Of a stretch of DNA of 64,000 nucleotides, positions 52,858 through 61,531 are shown in pieces. Source of the DNA: Actinomadura craniellae (GTDB lineage Bacteria > Actinomycetota > Actinomycetes > Streptosporangiales > Streptosporangiaceae). Under the pieces are notes generated by a model. It did not search any database, was not told where the DNA came from, and saw only the letters and a list, made by a program, of their open reading frames with translations. The position numbers were made by a program, and so were the translations under genes. The stretch's first letter is position 1. Every line of letters starts with the position of its first letter. The stretch is from assembly GCF_003289645.1 (NCBI RefSeq), contig NZ_QLYX01000008.1, positions 124,001 through 188,000 of the forward strand, read 5' to 3'.

Positions 52858-52928
52858 AGCCGCCGGGACGGCCGCTCTCCGGGAGCGGTTACGATCGGGG
52901 GCCACGGTCGCCTGTGCGGAAGGGAATC

Positions 52929-53168
52929 ATGTCTGATCAGTACGAGGCGGTGTTCGCCCGGTACGACCTCGACGGGGACGGGCAGCTCACCGTGGACGAG
53001 GTGACCGCGGCGATCGCGGGGATGTTCCCGGCGGCCGAGGTGGCCGACCTGTCGGGGATCGTCAAGGCGCTGTTCGCCGAGTACGACACCGATCACGACG
53101 GGCTGCTGTCGGTGACCGAGTTCGTGCCGCTGGCGGAGAACCTTCCCGAACTCGGCTCCGAGGACTAG
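52929..53168 (+). CDS. Small EF-hand calcium-binding protein
   Basis: A 79-residue protein made of two EF-hands. The loops are DLDGDGQLTVDE (about 13-24) and DTDHDGLLSVTE (about 53-64), both with correct ligands at positions 1, 3, 5, 9 and 12. Small EF-hand proteins of this kind occur in Streptomyces and relatives and are thought to buffer or sense Ca2+. ATG 52929 gives the usual short lead; an upstream in-frame start adds five residues. Confidence 0.92.
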   Translation: MSDQYEAVFARYDLDGDGQLTVDEVTAAIAGMFPAAEVADLSGIVKALFAEYDTDHDGLLSVTEFVPLAENLPELGSED

Positions 53169-53349
53169 AACGCCCGGCCCGCGCATCACCTCCGCACCGG
53201 AATCCGTCCGCCCGGCCAGGCCACCTGTCGACCCGCGTCCTGGAACGGCCCCGCCAGCGGCCGTGATACGGAGGAGGTCGATCCGTTTGACCGCCCGGAT
53301 GAAGTGAACCTTCCTGGGAGAAGGCACTGGTCACCCCGGGGAGGGCGCC

Positions 53350-53973
53350 GTGGCCGAGTACGAGGCTCGCCGGACGGCCGTTCTGCTGGTCGACCCCTAC
53401 AACGACTTCATCTCCGAGGGCGGCAAGCTCTGGCCGCGGCTGCACGGCGTCGCGACCGAGGTGGGGCTCCTGGACAACCTGCGGAAGGTCGTCGCCGCGG
53501 GCCGCGCGGCGGGTGCGCGGGTGGTGTTCGTCCCGCACCGCCAGTGGGAGGAGGGCGACTACGAGGGCTGGGATCACCCCAACCCCACCCAGCGGCAGAT
53601 GCAGCAGCGCCACACGTTCGCCCGGGGTACCTGGGGAGGCGAGTTTCACCCCGATCTCCGGCCCCGGGCGGGTGATGTGGTCGCCAAGCAGCACTGGGGC
53701 CAGAGCGGCTTCGCCAACACCGACCTGGACCTCCAGCTCAACCAGCACGGCATCAGCCACGTGATCGTGATCGGCGTGCTGGCCAACACCTGCATCGAGT
53801 CCACCGGCCGCTTCGCCATGGAACTCGGCCATCACGTGACCCTCGTCCGCGACGCCACGGCCGCCTACAGCGCCGAACTGATGCACGCGGCCCACGAGCT
53901 GAACGGCCCCACGTACGCCCACTCCATCACCACCACGGCGGACCTGGTCCGCGCGCTCGACGCGACGCGCTGA
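53350..53973 (+). CDS. Isochorismatase-family cysteine hydrolase
   Basis: A 207-residue hydrolase. The catalytic triad is visible: Asp in LLVDPYNDF (about 16), Lys in VAKQHWGQS and Cys in GVLANTCIEST (about 147). The cis-peptide GVLAN segment is typical. Members hydrolyse amides such as nicotinamide, N-carbamoyl compounds or isochorismate; which one applies here cannot be decided. GTG start at 53350; GGAGGGCGCC upstream. Confidence 0.9.
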   Translation: MAEYEARRTAVLLVDPYNDFISEGGKLWPRLHGVATEVGLLDNLRKVVAAGRAAGARVVFVPHRQWEEGDYEGWDHPNPTQRQMQQRHTFARGTWGGEFHPDLRPRAGDVVAKQHWGQSGFANTDLDLQLNQHGISHVIVIGVLANTCIESTGRFAMELGHHVTLVRDATAAYSAELMHAAHELNGPTYAHSITTTADLVRALDATR

Positions 53974-54014
53974 CGGGCCCACCGGCCGGTTTCGCAGTAG
54001 TGCTTGACGCCTGT

Positions 54015-54048
54015 ATCGGCTAACCGATATCCATAAGCTAACGGTTAG
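54015..54048. promoter_or_regulatory. Paired palindromes at the PadR promoter
   Basis: ATCGGCTAACCGAT (54015-54028) and CTAACGGTTAG (54038-54048) are each perfect inverted repeats sharing the words CTAAC and CGGTTA, just before the PadR start. They are probably the operator through which PadR represses its own ABC-exporter operon. Confidence 0.7.
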
Positions 54049-54057
54049 GTATGGTGC

Positions 54058-54591
54058 ATGCAAGACGCGGTGCTGGCGATACTCGCGAAAGAACCGGCGC
54101 ACGGTTACCACCTGCGTGCGCGGCTGCGGTGGGCTCTCGGCCCGCTGGGGGAGTCGATGAACGCGGGTCAGGTCTACGTGACGCTGGCCCGGCTGGAGAG
54201 AGCGGGACTGGTCGTCTGCGAACGGGCGGATGGGTTGCCGAACCGGCCGGGTCGCAAGGTGTACGCGCTGACTCCGGCCGGACAGCAGCGGGTGGCCGCC
54301 TGGCTGGCCGAGGTGAACTGGCCCAAACCGGACTTGGCGGAGTTCCATCTCAAACTCGCTGTGGCGGCCGCGGGCGGACTCGCCGACCCGGTGGAGCTGG
54401 TGGCCGCGCAGCGCCGCGAGCTACTGCGCCGCCTGCGTGATGTCCAGCGCGCGGTGCTGGCCGAGCCGGACGACTCGACCCCCGGCTTGCTGCTGCAAGG
54501 GGTCGCGTTGCGGCTGCAGGCGGATCTGCGCTGGTTGGAAGCCTGCGAGCGGGTCTGGTCGAGGGCCGAGAACGAATCTGAGGATGCATGA
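54058..54591 (+). CDS. PadR-family transcriptional regulator
   Basis: A 177-residue PadR regulator. Winged helix at about 1-80: LAILAKEPAHGYHLRARL, GQVYVTLARLERAGLV and the wing PNRPGRKVYALTPAG; C-terminal dimerisation helices follow. Such regulators often control multidrug ABC exporters. It overlaps the ATPase gene by 4 nt (ATGA) and has two perfect palindromes upstream, so it probably senses the exported compound. Confidence 0.92.
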   Translation: MQDAVLAILAKEPAHGYHLRARLRWALGPLGESMNAGQVYVTLARLERAGLVVCERADGLPNRPGRKVYALTPAGQQRVAAWLAEVNWPKPDLAEFHLKLAVAAAGGLADPVELVAAQRRELLRRLRDVQRAVLAEPDDSTPGLLLQGVALRLQADLRWLEACERVWSRAENESEDA

Positions 54592-55325
54592 ACGAATCCG
54601 GCGATGTGCTGCAGGTCCGCGACCTGTTCAAGAAGCATGGCCGCGGGCAGGGCCTGGTCCGCGCGGTCGATGGAGTCGACCTGGACGTACCGGCGGGACA
54701 GATGCTGGCGGTGATGGGGCCCAGTGGCTGCGGGAAGTCCACCCTGCTGCACCTGCTGGGTGGCCTGGAGCGACCCACCGGCGGGGAGGTGTGGCTGGCC
54801 GGCCGGCGCATCGACACGTTGAGCGAGCGGGCTCTGGCCCGGCTGCGGCGCGGCTCGACGGGATTCGTCTTCCAGGCATTCCATCTGGTGGAGGAACTGT
54901 CCGCGGCGGAGAACGTGGAACTGCCCGCGCTGCTGGCCGGCTGCTCACCGCGCGCGGCGCGGCGGCGCGCGGCCGTGCTGCTGGAGCGGGTCGGGCTCGC
55001 CGGCCGAGCCCGGCACCTGCCCTCGGAACTGTCGGGAGGGCAGCGTCAGCGGGTCGCCATCGCCCGCGCCATGGCCAACGAGCCGCTGGTCCTGCTGGCC
55101 GACGAGCCGACCGGGAACCTCGACACCGCGGCGACGCTCGATGTGCTGAGGCTGTTCGAGGACCTGCGGTGCGCGGGGCAGACCCTCGTCATCGTCACGC
55201 ATGATGAACGGGTCGCCGCGAACGCGGACCGGCTGATCTCGATGCGCGACGGCACGTTCGTGGACGACACCTGGCTGGCCGACCACGCCGGGCCGCTCGA
55301 GGGCCTGATCGAGCTGGGGGGCTGA
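54588..55325 (+). CDS. ABC transporter ATP-binding protein (MacB/LolD type) of PadR operon
   Basis: A 245-residue ATPase with Walker A GPSGCGKST, Q-loop FQAFHLVE, signature LSGGQRQR, Walker B VLLADEPTGNLD and VTHD. Belongs with the FtsX-like permease starting 6 nt downstream and the PadR regulator overlapping upstream. Similar in type to the pair at 43.6-45.7 kb but clearly a separate system. Confidence 0.93.
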   Translation: MNESGDVLQVRDLFKKHGRGQGLVRAVDGVDLDVPAGQMLAVMGPSGCGKSTLLHLLGGLERPTGGEVWLAGRRIDTLSERALARLRRGSTGFVFQAFHLVEELSAAENVELPALLAGCSPRAARRRAAVLLERVGLAGRARHLPSELSGGQRQRVAIARAMANEPLVLLADEPTGNLDTAATLDVLRLFEDLRCAGQTLVIVTHDERVAANADRLISMRDGTFVDDTWLADHAGPLEGLIELGG

Positions 55326-55330
55326 CCGCC

Positions 55331-57130
55331 GTGGGCCGCATCCTGCTCGTCTTCCGCCTTGTCTCGGCCGACCTGCGCCGGTATCCCGCCCAGGCCGCGA
55401 TGCTCCTTCTCGCGATAACCGCAGCCACCGCGACGTTGGCCCTCGGCCTGTCCATGCCCGGGGCGACCGACGCGCTCTACCAGAAGACCAGGGAAGCCAC
55501 AGCCGGGCCGGACGTGGTCGCGCTCTCCCCCGGCACCGACCAGACCACGATCGCGGCCCTGAAGTCGTTGGAACACGCACCCGGGGTGGTCGCGCACAGC
55601 GGACCGTACCGCCAGTTCCATACGAAGCTCACGGCGCGCGGTTCCACGGCCGCCGCGGTGGTGCAAGTCGCCGATACGACACCGGGTCCGGTAGATCGCC
55701 CGCTGGTGACCTCGGGTGGTTGGGTTCGCCCCGGAGGCGCCGTGGTCGAACGCGGCTTCGCCACGGTTCTGGACGTCGGCGTCGGCGACCACGTCACCGT
55801 TGCCGGCCGCTCGTTTCCCATCGTCGGGATCGCCGTGACCGCGGCCCACCACGTCTACCCGTGGGCGCCGATGATCGGCCCGAACGGCGGGCCGAGTGAC
55901 GGCGGCGGCCTGGTCTGGCTGGACGAACGGGATACCCGGGCGCTGGCATCCGCGGATCTCCCGGTGACCTCCTTCATTTACCTGAAACTGAGTGATCCCG
56001 ACCTGGCCGAGACGATAAATCGGCACAATCCCGCCATAGCCCCGGAGTTCACGGACACCTGGGTGAACTTCCAATCCTGGCAGTTCATAGCCAGGCAGGA
56101 TTCCGTCATGCTCCGGGACAGCCAGCCGATCCTGGTCATCGGCAGTTGGCTGCTCAGCTTCCTGGCCATCGCCGGCGTGACCACGTTGGCGGCAGGGCGT
56201 GCCGCCAGGCAAACCCGCCGGGTCGGACTGCTCAAGGCCGTCGGCGCCACACCCGGCCTCATCGCCGTCGTCCTGCTCGCCGAATACCTGACCCTGGCGC
56301 TCCTCGCCGACGCACTGGGCCTGGCGGTCGCACGTCTGGTCGAGCCCGCCATCACCAATCCCAGCGGCAGCCTGATCACCGCCCCCACCGGTCCTACCGG
56401 TGGCACCATCGCCGTCACGACTGTTGTCGCCCTGGCGGTGGCGGCGCTCACCACCCTCGGCCCGACCCTGCGGGCGCTGCGCGCCGGCACCGTCTCCGCG
56501 CTGGCCGACACCGCACACCGGCCCCGACGCCGGGCCTGGCTGACCAGATCGTCCGCGCTGCTGCCGACCCCCCTCCTGCTCGGACTGCGTCTGATCGCCC
56601 GTCGACCTGGCCGCGCCGTCCTGCACGGGTGCAACATCACGACCACGCTGATCGCGATCACAGCTCTGTTGATGGTCTACGCCCAGCCCGTGACGGGCTA
56701 CCCGGGCTCTCCCATGGCGAAGGATCAGCAAACCGCCCAAGGACGCCACCTGCTGCTGGCCGTCACCGCCGTGGTGATCGTGCTCGCCATCGTGAACACC
56801 ATCACGATCACCTGGACCACGGCACTGGAAGCCCGGCCGACCATGGCCATCGCGCGCACACTCGGCGCCACCCCTGGACAGATCACAGCCGGACTGTCCG
56901 CCGCCCAACTGGTGCCCACCCTCCCCGGCGCCATCACCGGCATCCCCCTGGGCCTCGTCCTGTGCTGGCTCTTCACCTCCGGCCCCGGAAAGATGATCAT
57001 GCCCTCCGTGTGGTGGCTGCTCGGCGCCGCACTCACGACCGTGCTGGCGACAGCGGTACTCACCGCCATCCCCGCCCGCATCACGGTCCGTCGATCCGTG
57101 GCGCGAACACTCAGCGCCGAGTCGGCGTGA
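55331..57130 (+). CDS. FtsX-like ABC transporter permease of PadR operon
   Basis: A 599-residue permease. One N-terminal span, a large extracellular domain (about 45-255), then an FtsX block with RRVGLLKAVGATPGLI, a linker, and a second block ending at 599 with TMAIARTLGATPGQI. The size fits MacB-like mechanotransmission exporters with a sizeable outer domain. GTG start at 55331. Last gene of the PadR-ATPase-permease operon; a peptide or antibiotic is a likely cargo. Confidence 0.9.
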   Translation: MGRILLVFRLVSADLRRYPAQAAMLLLAITAATATLALGLSMPGATDALYQKTREATAGPDVVALSPGTDQTTIAALKSLEHAPGVVAHSGPYRQFHTKLTARGSTAAAVVQVADTTPGPVDRPLVTSGGWVRPGGAVVERGFATVLDVGVGDHVTVAGRSFPIVGIAVTAAHHVYPWAPMIGPNGGPSDGGGLVWLDERDTRALASADLPVTSFIYLKLSDPDLAETINRHNPAIAPEFTDTWVNFQSWQFIARQDSVMLRDSQPILVIGSWLLSFLAIAGVTTLAAGRAARQTRRVGLLKAVGATPGLIAVVLLAEYLTLALLADALGLAVARLVEPAITNPSGSLITAPTGPTGGTIAVTTVVALAVAALTTLGPTLRALRAGTVSALADTAHRPRRRAWLTRSSALLPTPLLLGLRLIARRPGRAVLHGCNITTTLIAITALLMVYAQPVTGYPGSPMAKDQQTAQGRHLLLAVTAVVIVLAIVNTITITWTTALEARPTMAIARTLGATPGQITAGLSAAQLVPTLPGAITGIPLGLVLCWLFTSGPGKMIMPSVWWLLGAALTTVLATAVLTAIPARITVRRSVARTLSAESA

Positions 57131-57215
57131 GCGGCTCGGCTCGCGGGCTTGTTCTCAGTTCGGATCAAGGGAGCGGTCGCGTCCGCGGCCACCGGTGATC
57201 CCGCCGTCCGCCTGG

Positions 57216-58541
57216 TCAGGTGCCGGCGGCCCCGGTGAAGGAGTGCTCGCTCCACGCCAGGGCCTCGCCCCGGTACTTGGCGACGCGGACGTCCCCGGAG
57301 CGGGCGTGCCCCTCGAACAACTCGACCCGGGAGGCCCGGCCGCACACCTCGCCGAGCAGGGCGCTGGAGTCGCGGTCCGTCACCTCCTGGTAGGTGACGG
57401 TCTTGAGGTACTTGCCGACCCACAGGCCGCCGGTGAAGCGGGCGCTGCCGCGGGTGGGCAGGACGTGGTTGGTGCCGATGACCTTGTCTCCGTACGACAC
57501 GCAGGTGCCCTCGCCGAGGAACAGCGCGCCGTAGTCGCGCATCTTCTCCAGGGCCCGCCGCGGCTCGCGGGTGAGGACCTGCACGTGCTCGGAGGCGAAG
57601 GTGTCGGCCACGGCGAACGCCTCGTCCAGGTCGTCCACCACGAGGACCTGCCCGTGGTCGCGCCAGGCGGGCGCGGCGAAGTCCCGGGTCGGCATGTCGC
57701 CGAGGATCCGTTCCACGTGGGCCATCGCCGCGCGCGCCACCCGCTCGCTGGTGCTGACCAGCACCGCGGGTGAGTCGGGGCCGTGCTCGGCCTGGCTGAG
57801 CAGGTCCACCGCCACGACGAACGGGTCGGCGTGCTCGTCGGCGATCACCAGGATCTCGGTCGGCCCGGCGAACAGGTCGATGCCGACCTCGCCGAACAGT
57901 TGCCGCTTGGCCTCGGCGACGTAGGCGTTGCCCGGCCCGGCGATCAGGTCCACGCGCTCGACGGACTCGGTGCCGATCGCCAGGGCCGCCATCGCCTGGA
58001 CCCCGCCCAGGATGTGGATCTCGTCGGCGCCGGCCAGGTGCATGGCGGCGACGGTGGCGGCGGGCACCTGCCCGCGGATCGGCGGGGTGCAGGCCACGAC
58101 CCGGGACACGCCGGCGACCTTCGCGGTCACGATCGTCATGTGCGCGGACGCGGTGAGCGGGTACCGGCCGCCCGGCACGTACGCGCCGACCGCGCGGACC
58201 GGCACGTTGCGCTGGCCCAGGCGCACGCCGGGCAGCGTCTCGACCTCGAAGTCGCTGATCGAGGCGCGTTGCCGCTCCGCGAACCGCCGCACCTGCGCCT
58301 GGACCCACTCGATGTCCTCGATGACCTGCCGGGGCACCCCGGCGACGATCTCGGCGATCTGCTCGGGGGAGAGCCGGAAGGCGGGCGGGGACCAGTCGTC
58401 GAACTTCGCGGAGTACTCGCGGACCGCGGCGTCCCCGCGGGCCCGGATCTCGCCGAGGATGTCGCGCACCGTCGCGGCGACGCGGTCGTCGTCCGCGGCG
58501 ACCCGGTCGCGGGAGACGGCTTCCTTGAGATAGGTGATCAT
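57216..58541 (-). CDS. Histidinol-dehydrogenase-family protein, probably not HisD
   Basis: A 441-residue HisD-fold NAD-dependent dehydrogenase. The core is intact: AGPGNAYVAEAK, LLSQAEHGPDSP with the zinc ligands Gln and His, ASEHVQ with catalytic Glu/His. Near the C-terminus, where HisD has a sequence like GLGVYDFLKRT, this protein has GLWVGKYLKTVTYQ, the pattern of HisD paralogues that oxidise other alcohols (for example HpsN, sulphopropanediol dehydrogenase). No other his gene is nearby and a LysR gene is divergent, which fits a catabolic role. ATG 58541 with GAGGA upstream. Confidence 0.85.
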   Translation of the reverse strand: MITYLKEAVSRDRVAADDDRVAATVRDILGEIRARGDAAVREYSAKFDDWSPPAFRLSPEQIAEIVAGVPRQVIEDIEWVQAQVRRFAERQRASISDFEVETLPGVRLGQRNVPVRAVGAYVPGGRYPLTASAHMTIVTAKVAGVSRVVACTPPIRGQVPAATVAAMHLAGADEIHILGGVQAMAALAIGTESVERVDLIAGPGNAYVAEAKRQLFGEVGIDLFAGPTEILVIADEHADPFVVAVDLLSQAEHGPDSPAVLVSTSERVARAAMAHVERILGDMPTRDFAAPAWRDHGQVLVVDDLDEAFAVADTFASEHVQVLTREPRRALEKMRDYGALFLGEGTCVSYGDKVIGTNHVLPTRGSARFTGGLWVGKYLKTVTYQEVTDRDSSALLGEVCGRASRVELFEGHARSGDVRVAKYRGEALAWSEHSFTGAAGT

Positions 58542-58599
58542 TTCATCCTCGCGTGCAGGTGGCGGGCTCGTCCGCGGGCGCCTGGAGCATCCCCCTGGA

Positions 58600-58632
58600 A
58601 GGCTAGGCAACCCGAAAGGACAGGACTAGCCT
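58600..58632. promoter_or_regulatory. LysR site candidate between the HisD-like and LysR genes
   Basis: AGGCTA (58600-58605) and TAGCCT (58627-58632) are inverted; inside or near them GGCAAC and GTTGTC form a second weak dyad. The position just before the LysR start fits a LysR autoregulatory site. Confidence 0.5.
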
Positions 58633-58664
58633 GAGTTGTCCCGCACTTCCCATAGGGTCACCCT

Positions 58665-59597
58665 ATGACCCTGAACCAGCTCCGCGCGTTCCTCCTCGCG
58701 GTGCGCACCGGATCGTTCACCGCGGCGGCGGCCGAGCTGAAGATGGCCCAGGCGTCGGTGTCGGAACTCGTCCGCCGGATGGAGGACGAGTCCGGGATGC
58801 TGCTGTTCGTCCGCGGCGGCCGCCGGCTCGTGCTGACCCCCGCCGGGGCCGAACTGCTGCCCTACGCCGAGCGGGCGGTCTCGTCGGTGGACGAGGGCCG
58901 CCAGGTGCTGAAGTCGATCGGTTCCCTGGACGGCGGTGCCGTGACCTTCGGCCTGCTGCGCAACGCCTCCTACTACCTGATGCCGGACCTGGCGCAGCAG
59001 TTCCACGAGGCGCATCCGAACGTGCGGTTGAAGCTGGTCGGCCAGAGCTCCGGAGAGGTCGCCGCGGCCGTGTCTGCGGGCGAACTGGAGGCCGGCCTCG
59101 TCGTGCTCCCCGTGGATGACACCGGGCTGAAGGTCACGCCACTGATCCGCGACGAGGTGCTCTACGCCAGTGCCGACCCCGGCAGGCTGGCCGTGCCCAT
59201 GGACCTCCGCCGGATGGTGGCGGCCGACCTGGTCATGTACGACGCCCGCTACGGCTGGGCCGCCCCGACCCGCCGCCAGCTGGCCGAACGCGCCCAGCTG
59301 GAGGGCCTGAAGATCGAACCGATCATCGAGGTGGAACACGTCGAGTCGGCGCTGAAACTCGTTGCGCGCGGCGTCGGCGACACCGTCATCCCGCGTGCGG
59401 TCGCGGACAGCCCGTCCTGCCCGCCCGAGGTGCGCACCGTCCCGTTCGCCGAACCCCTGTACGACACGATCGCGTTCGTCCAGCGCGCCTCCTCGGCGCT
59501 GTCCCCGGGCGCCCGCGAGCTGGCCCGGCGGGCACGCAGCACCCTGCTGGCCAGGATCACCGACCCGGCGCAGCGCGTCCACCCGGTGCCCGGCTGA
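58665..59597 (+). CDS. LysR-family regulator divergent from the HisD-like gene
   Basis: A 310-residue LysR protein. N-terminal helix-turn-helix at about 2-60 (LNQLRAFLLAVRTGSFTAAAAELKMAQASVSELVRR), then a periplasmic-binding-like effector domain (VTFGLLRNASYYLMPDLA). Its divergent position suggests that it controls the dehydrogenase gene. The start ATG 58665 begins directly with the family N-terminus. Confidence 0.93.
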   Translation: MTLNQLRAFLLAVRTGSFTAAAAELKMAQASVSELVRRMEDESGMLLFVRGGRRLVLTPAGAELLPYAERAVSSVDEGRQVLKSIGSLDGGAVTFGLLRNASYYLMPDLAQQFHEAHPNVRLKLVGQSSGEVAAAVSAGELEAGLVVLPVDDTGLKVTPLIRDEVLYASADPGRLAVPMDLRRMVAADLVMYDARYGWAAPTRRQLAERAQLEGLKIEPIIEVEHVESALKLVARGVGDTVIPRAVADSPSCPPEVRTVPFAEPLYDTIAFVQRASSALSPGARELARRARSTLLARITDPAQRVHPVPG

Positions 59598-59797
59598 CCG
59601 GGTCCGGCGCCGGTGCGGTCGACGGCAAGGCGCTCCCCGGCCTGCTCGTGGAGACCGCCCGCGGGCTGGGCATCCCCTCACCCGAGCAGCCGAGCCTGAC
59701 CGACCGGGACCAGACCGTCGGCGACCACCAGGTCGCTTTCCACGCCCTGACCCGCACCGAGAACCCCTGGGCGACGCCGTTACGGGGAGAGGTCTAG
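59597..59797 (+). pseudogene. Possible gene remnant, C-terminal part only
   Basis: Right after the LysR stop, a different frame encodes about 66 residues of protein-like sequence (DGKALPGLLVETARGLGIPS, then FHALTRTENPWATPLRGEV) ending in a normal stop. There is no start with ribosome site and the opposite-strand LysR gene ends inside its last codons. It looks like the surviving tail of a deleted gene. I cannot name the family. Confidence 0.35.
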
Positions 59798-60709
59798 CGG
59801 GGTGTTCGGTGAGATCTGGTCGACGGCGGTGCGGGCCGATGCCGTCGGCGCGGCCGCCCGGGTGAGAGCGTCCAGCACGGCGGTGACGGCGGGCGGGTCG
59901 GGCGGGTCGCCGTAGGTGGCGGCGTGGATCTGCCGGCGGAAGCCGGTGAGTTCGGTGGCGTGGACGTCCGGCCGGCGGTGGGCTTGCAGTGCGAGGCCAG
60001 GCAGGGTGGTGACACCGATGCCGGCGGCGACGAGGGCTTGCACGACGACCATGTCGTCGCTGTGCGAGGTGATGCGTGGGGTGAAGCCCTCGTGCCGGCA
60101 CATGGCGGTCAGCTCGTTCTGGCACCGTTCGCAGCCGCCGATCCAGGCGGAGTGGCGGTGGTTCGCGAGGTTGTCGTCGGGGCGCCGGCTGATGAGGTAG
60201 ATCGGGTCGTCGCCGATGTGGACGAGGCGGAATCCCTCGTCCTCGAGCGGGGCGTCGGCGTGGCGGAAGACGAGTGCGACGTCGATCTCGCCGTGGCGCA
60301 GCATCTGTAGCGCTTCGACGGGGTGGCGGTCGAAGAGGCTCAGCTGAAGTCCCGGGTGGGCCTGGGTCAGCGAGGCGGCCGCCTTCGGCACGATCGTGCT
60401 CAGCGTGGACGCGTTGGAGGCCAGCCGGACCCGCCCCGCCTGCAGGCCGACCTGCGCCGCGAGCTCGTTGGCCGCCGCGTCGACCCGTCCGATGATCTCG
60501 GCGGCCCGGTTGGCCAGCAGTTGCCCTTCCGGCGTCAACCGGATTCCGCGACCGATCCGCTGGACGAGTTTGACGCCGGCGGCCGCTTCCAGGCGGGACA
60601 GGTGGTGGCTCACCGACGGCTGGGAGTAGTGCAGCTCTCGTGCCGCTTCGGTCACCGAGCCGTGCCGGGCCACCGCGGCCAGGACCTTGAGCTGGACCAG
60701 GTTGAGCAT
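59780..60709 (-). CDS. LysR-family regulator (GltC/CynR-like)
   Basis: A 309-residue LysR protein. Helix-turn-helix at about 1-60: LNLVQLKVLAAVARHGSVTEAARELHYSQPSVSHHLSRLE. Effector domain with SLFDRHPVEALQMLRHGEID. Divergent from the DHFR-family gene; an exact 9-bp inverted repeat lies in the gap. Not closely alike to the LysR at 58.7 kb. Confidence 0.93.
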   Translation of the reverse strand: MLNLVQLKVLAAVARHGSVTEAARELHYSQPSVSHHLSRLEAAAGVKLVQRIGRGIRLTPEGQLLANRAAEIIGRVDAAANELAAQVGLQAGRVRLASNASTLSTIVPKAAASLTQAHPGLQLSLFDRHPVEALQMLRHGEIDVALVFRHADAPLEDEGFRLVHIGDDPIYLISRRPDDNLANHRHSAWIGGCERCQNELTAMCRHEGFTPRITSHSDDMVVVQALVAAGIGVTTLPGLALQAHRRPDVHATELTGFRRQIHAATYGDPPDPPAVTAVLDALTRAAAPTASARTAVDQISPNTPLDLSP

Positions 60710-60711
60710 TC

Positions 60712-60787
60712 ATCAAGAATATCAATGATAGTTCCGGATAGTTGGCATTAGACGTTATGTCATGTCTGCTCCATGCTGATTCTTGAT
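60712..60787. promoter_or_regulatory. Distant inverted repeat in the LysR/DHFR intergenic region
   Basis: ATCAAGAAT (60712-60720) and ATTCTTGAT (60779-60787) are exact reverse complements whose starts lie 67 bp apart, with an extra ATCAATGAT next to the left copy. The LysR protein might bridge them. The region is unusually AT-rich for this window. Confidence 0.5.
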
Positions 60788-60839
60788 AGGAAGCGCACCG
60801 CGAAGGCGACAGCAGGGTCGCCCCGAGGAGGACACGGCG

Positions 60840-61460
60840 ATGACCGCACGCACGGGCAAGGTGACCTGCGACCTCTCGATCTCGGTCGACGGGTACTCGG
60901 CCGGGCTCGACCAGACCGAGGAGCGCCCGTTCGGCGCCGACGGCGGCGACGGCTGGGGCGACAAGCTGCACGCCTGGTACGTCGAAAACCCCGAGGAGCA
61001 CCGGGCCGAACTGGACCGGATGACGGCGGCCAAGGCGTTCATCATGGGCCGCAACATGTTCGGCCCAGTGCGCGGCGAGTGGGACCGGCAGTGGACCGGC
61101 TGGTGGGGCGACAACCCGCCGTACCACGCCCCGGTCTTCGTGCTCACCCACCACCCGCGCGACCCGCAGCCGATGGACGGCGGCACCACGTTCCACTTCG
61201 TCACCGACGGAATCGAATCCGCACTGATCCGCGCACGCGAAGCGGCCGGAGGCGGCGACATCTCCGTCCATGGCGGAGCGACCACCGTCAACCAGTACCT
61301 CGCCGCCGGCCTGATCGACGAGCTGCGGCTACACATCGTGCCGATCACGCTCGGCGCCGGCACGCGGCTGTTCGACGGCGTCCCGGCACTGAACCTCGAG
61401 CAGGTGGAGTCGCGAGCGGCCGGCTCGGTCACGCACCTGACCTACCGCGTGCTGCCCTGA
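60840..61460 (+). CDS. RibD/DHFR-family reductase
   Basis: A 206-residue protein of the RibD C-terminal/dihydrofolate-reductase superfamily. Seen: VTCDLSISVDGYSAG, the NADPH-binding AAKAFIMGRNMFGPVRGEW, PVFVLTHHPRD and the late ISVHGGATTVNQYLAAGLIDELRLHIVP. These proteins are common in actinomycetes and mostly uncharacterised; a reductase role with NADPH is likely. ATG 60840 with GAGGAGGA upstream. Divergent LysR gene is the presumed regulator. Confidence 0.9.
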   Translation: MTARTGKVTCDLSISVDGYSAGLDQTEERPFGADGGDGWGDKLHAWYVENPEEHRAELDRMTAAKAFIMGRNMFGPVRGEWDRQWTGWWGDNPPYHAPVFVLTHHPRDPQPMDGGTTFHFVTDGIESALIRAREAAGGGDISVHGGATTVNQYLAAGLIDELRLHIVPITLGAGTRLFDGVPALNLEQVESRAAGSVTHLTYRVLP

Positions 61461-61531
61461 CCCCGAGCAGGACAGCACGGGCAGAGCCGGCGGCTCAGCA
61501 CTCGGTTCACCGCACGTTTAGGGGGATCATA

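Noticed and set aside
48421-52905. A 1494-codon minus-strand frame opposite the sugar operon
   Set aside because: Antisense shadow with His/Gln/Gly/Val-rich composition and no domain; the plus strand holds four well-supported genes.
57216-58541. Calling the gene hisD of histidine biosynthesis
   Set aside because: No other his genes adjoin it, a LysR gene is divergent, and the C-terminal motif differs from that of HisD.
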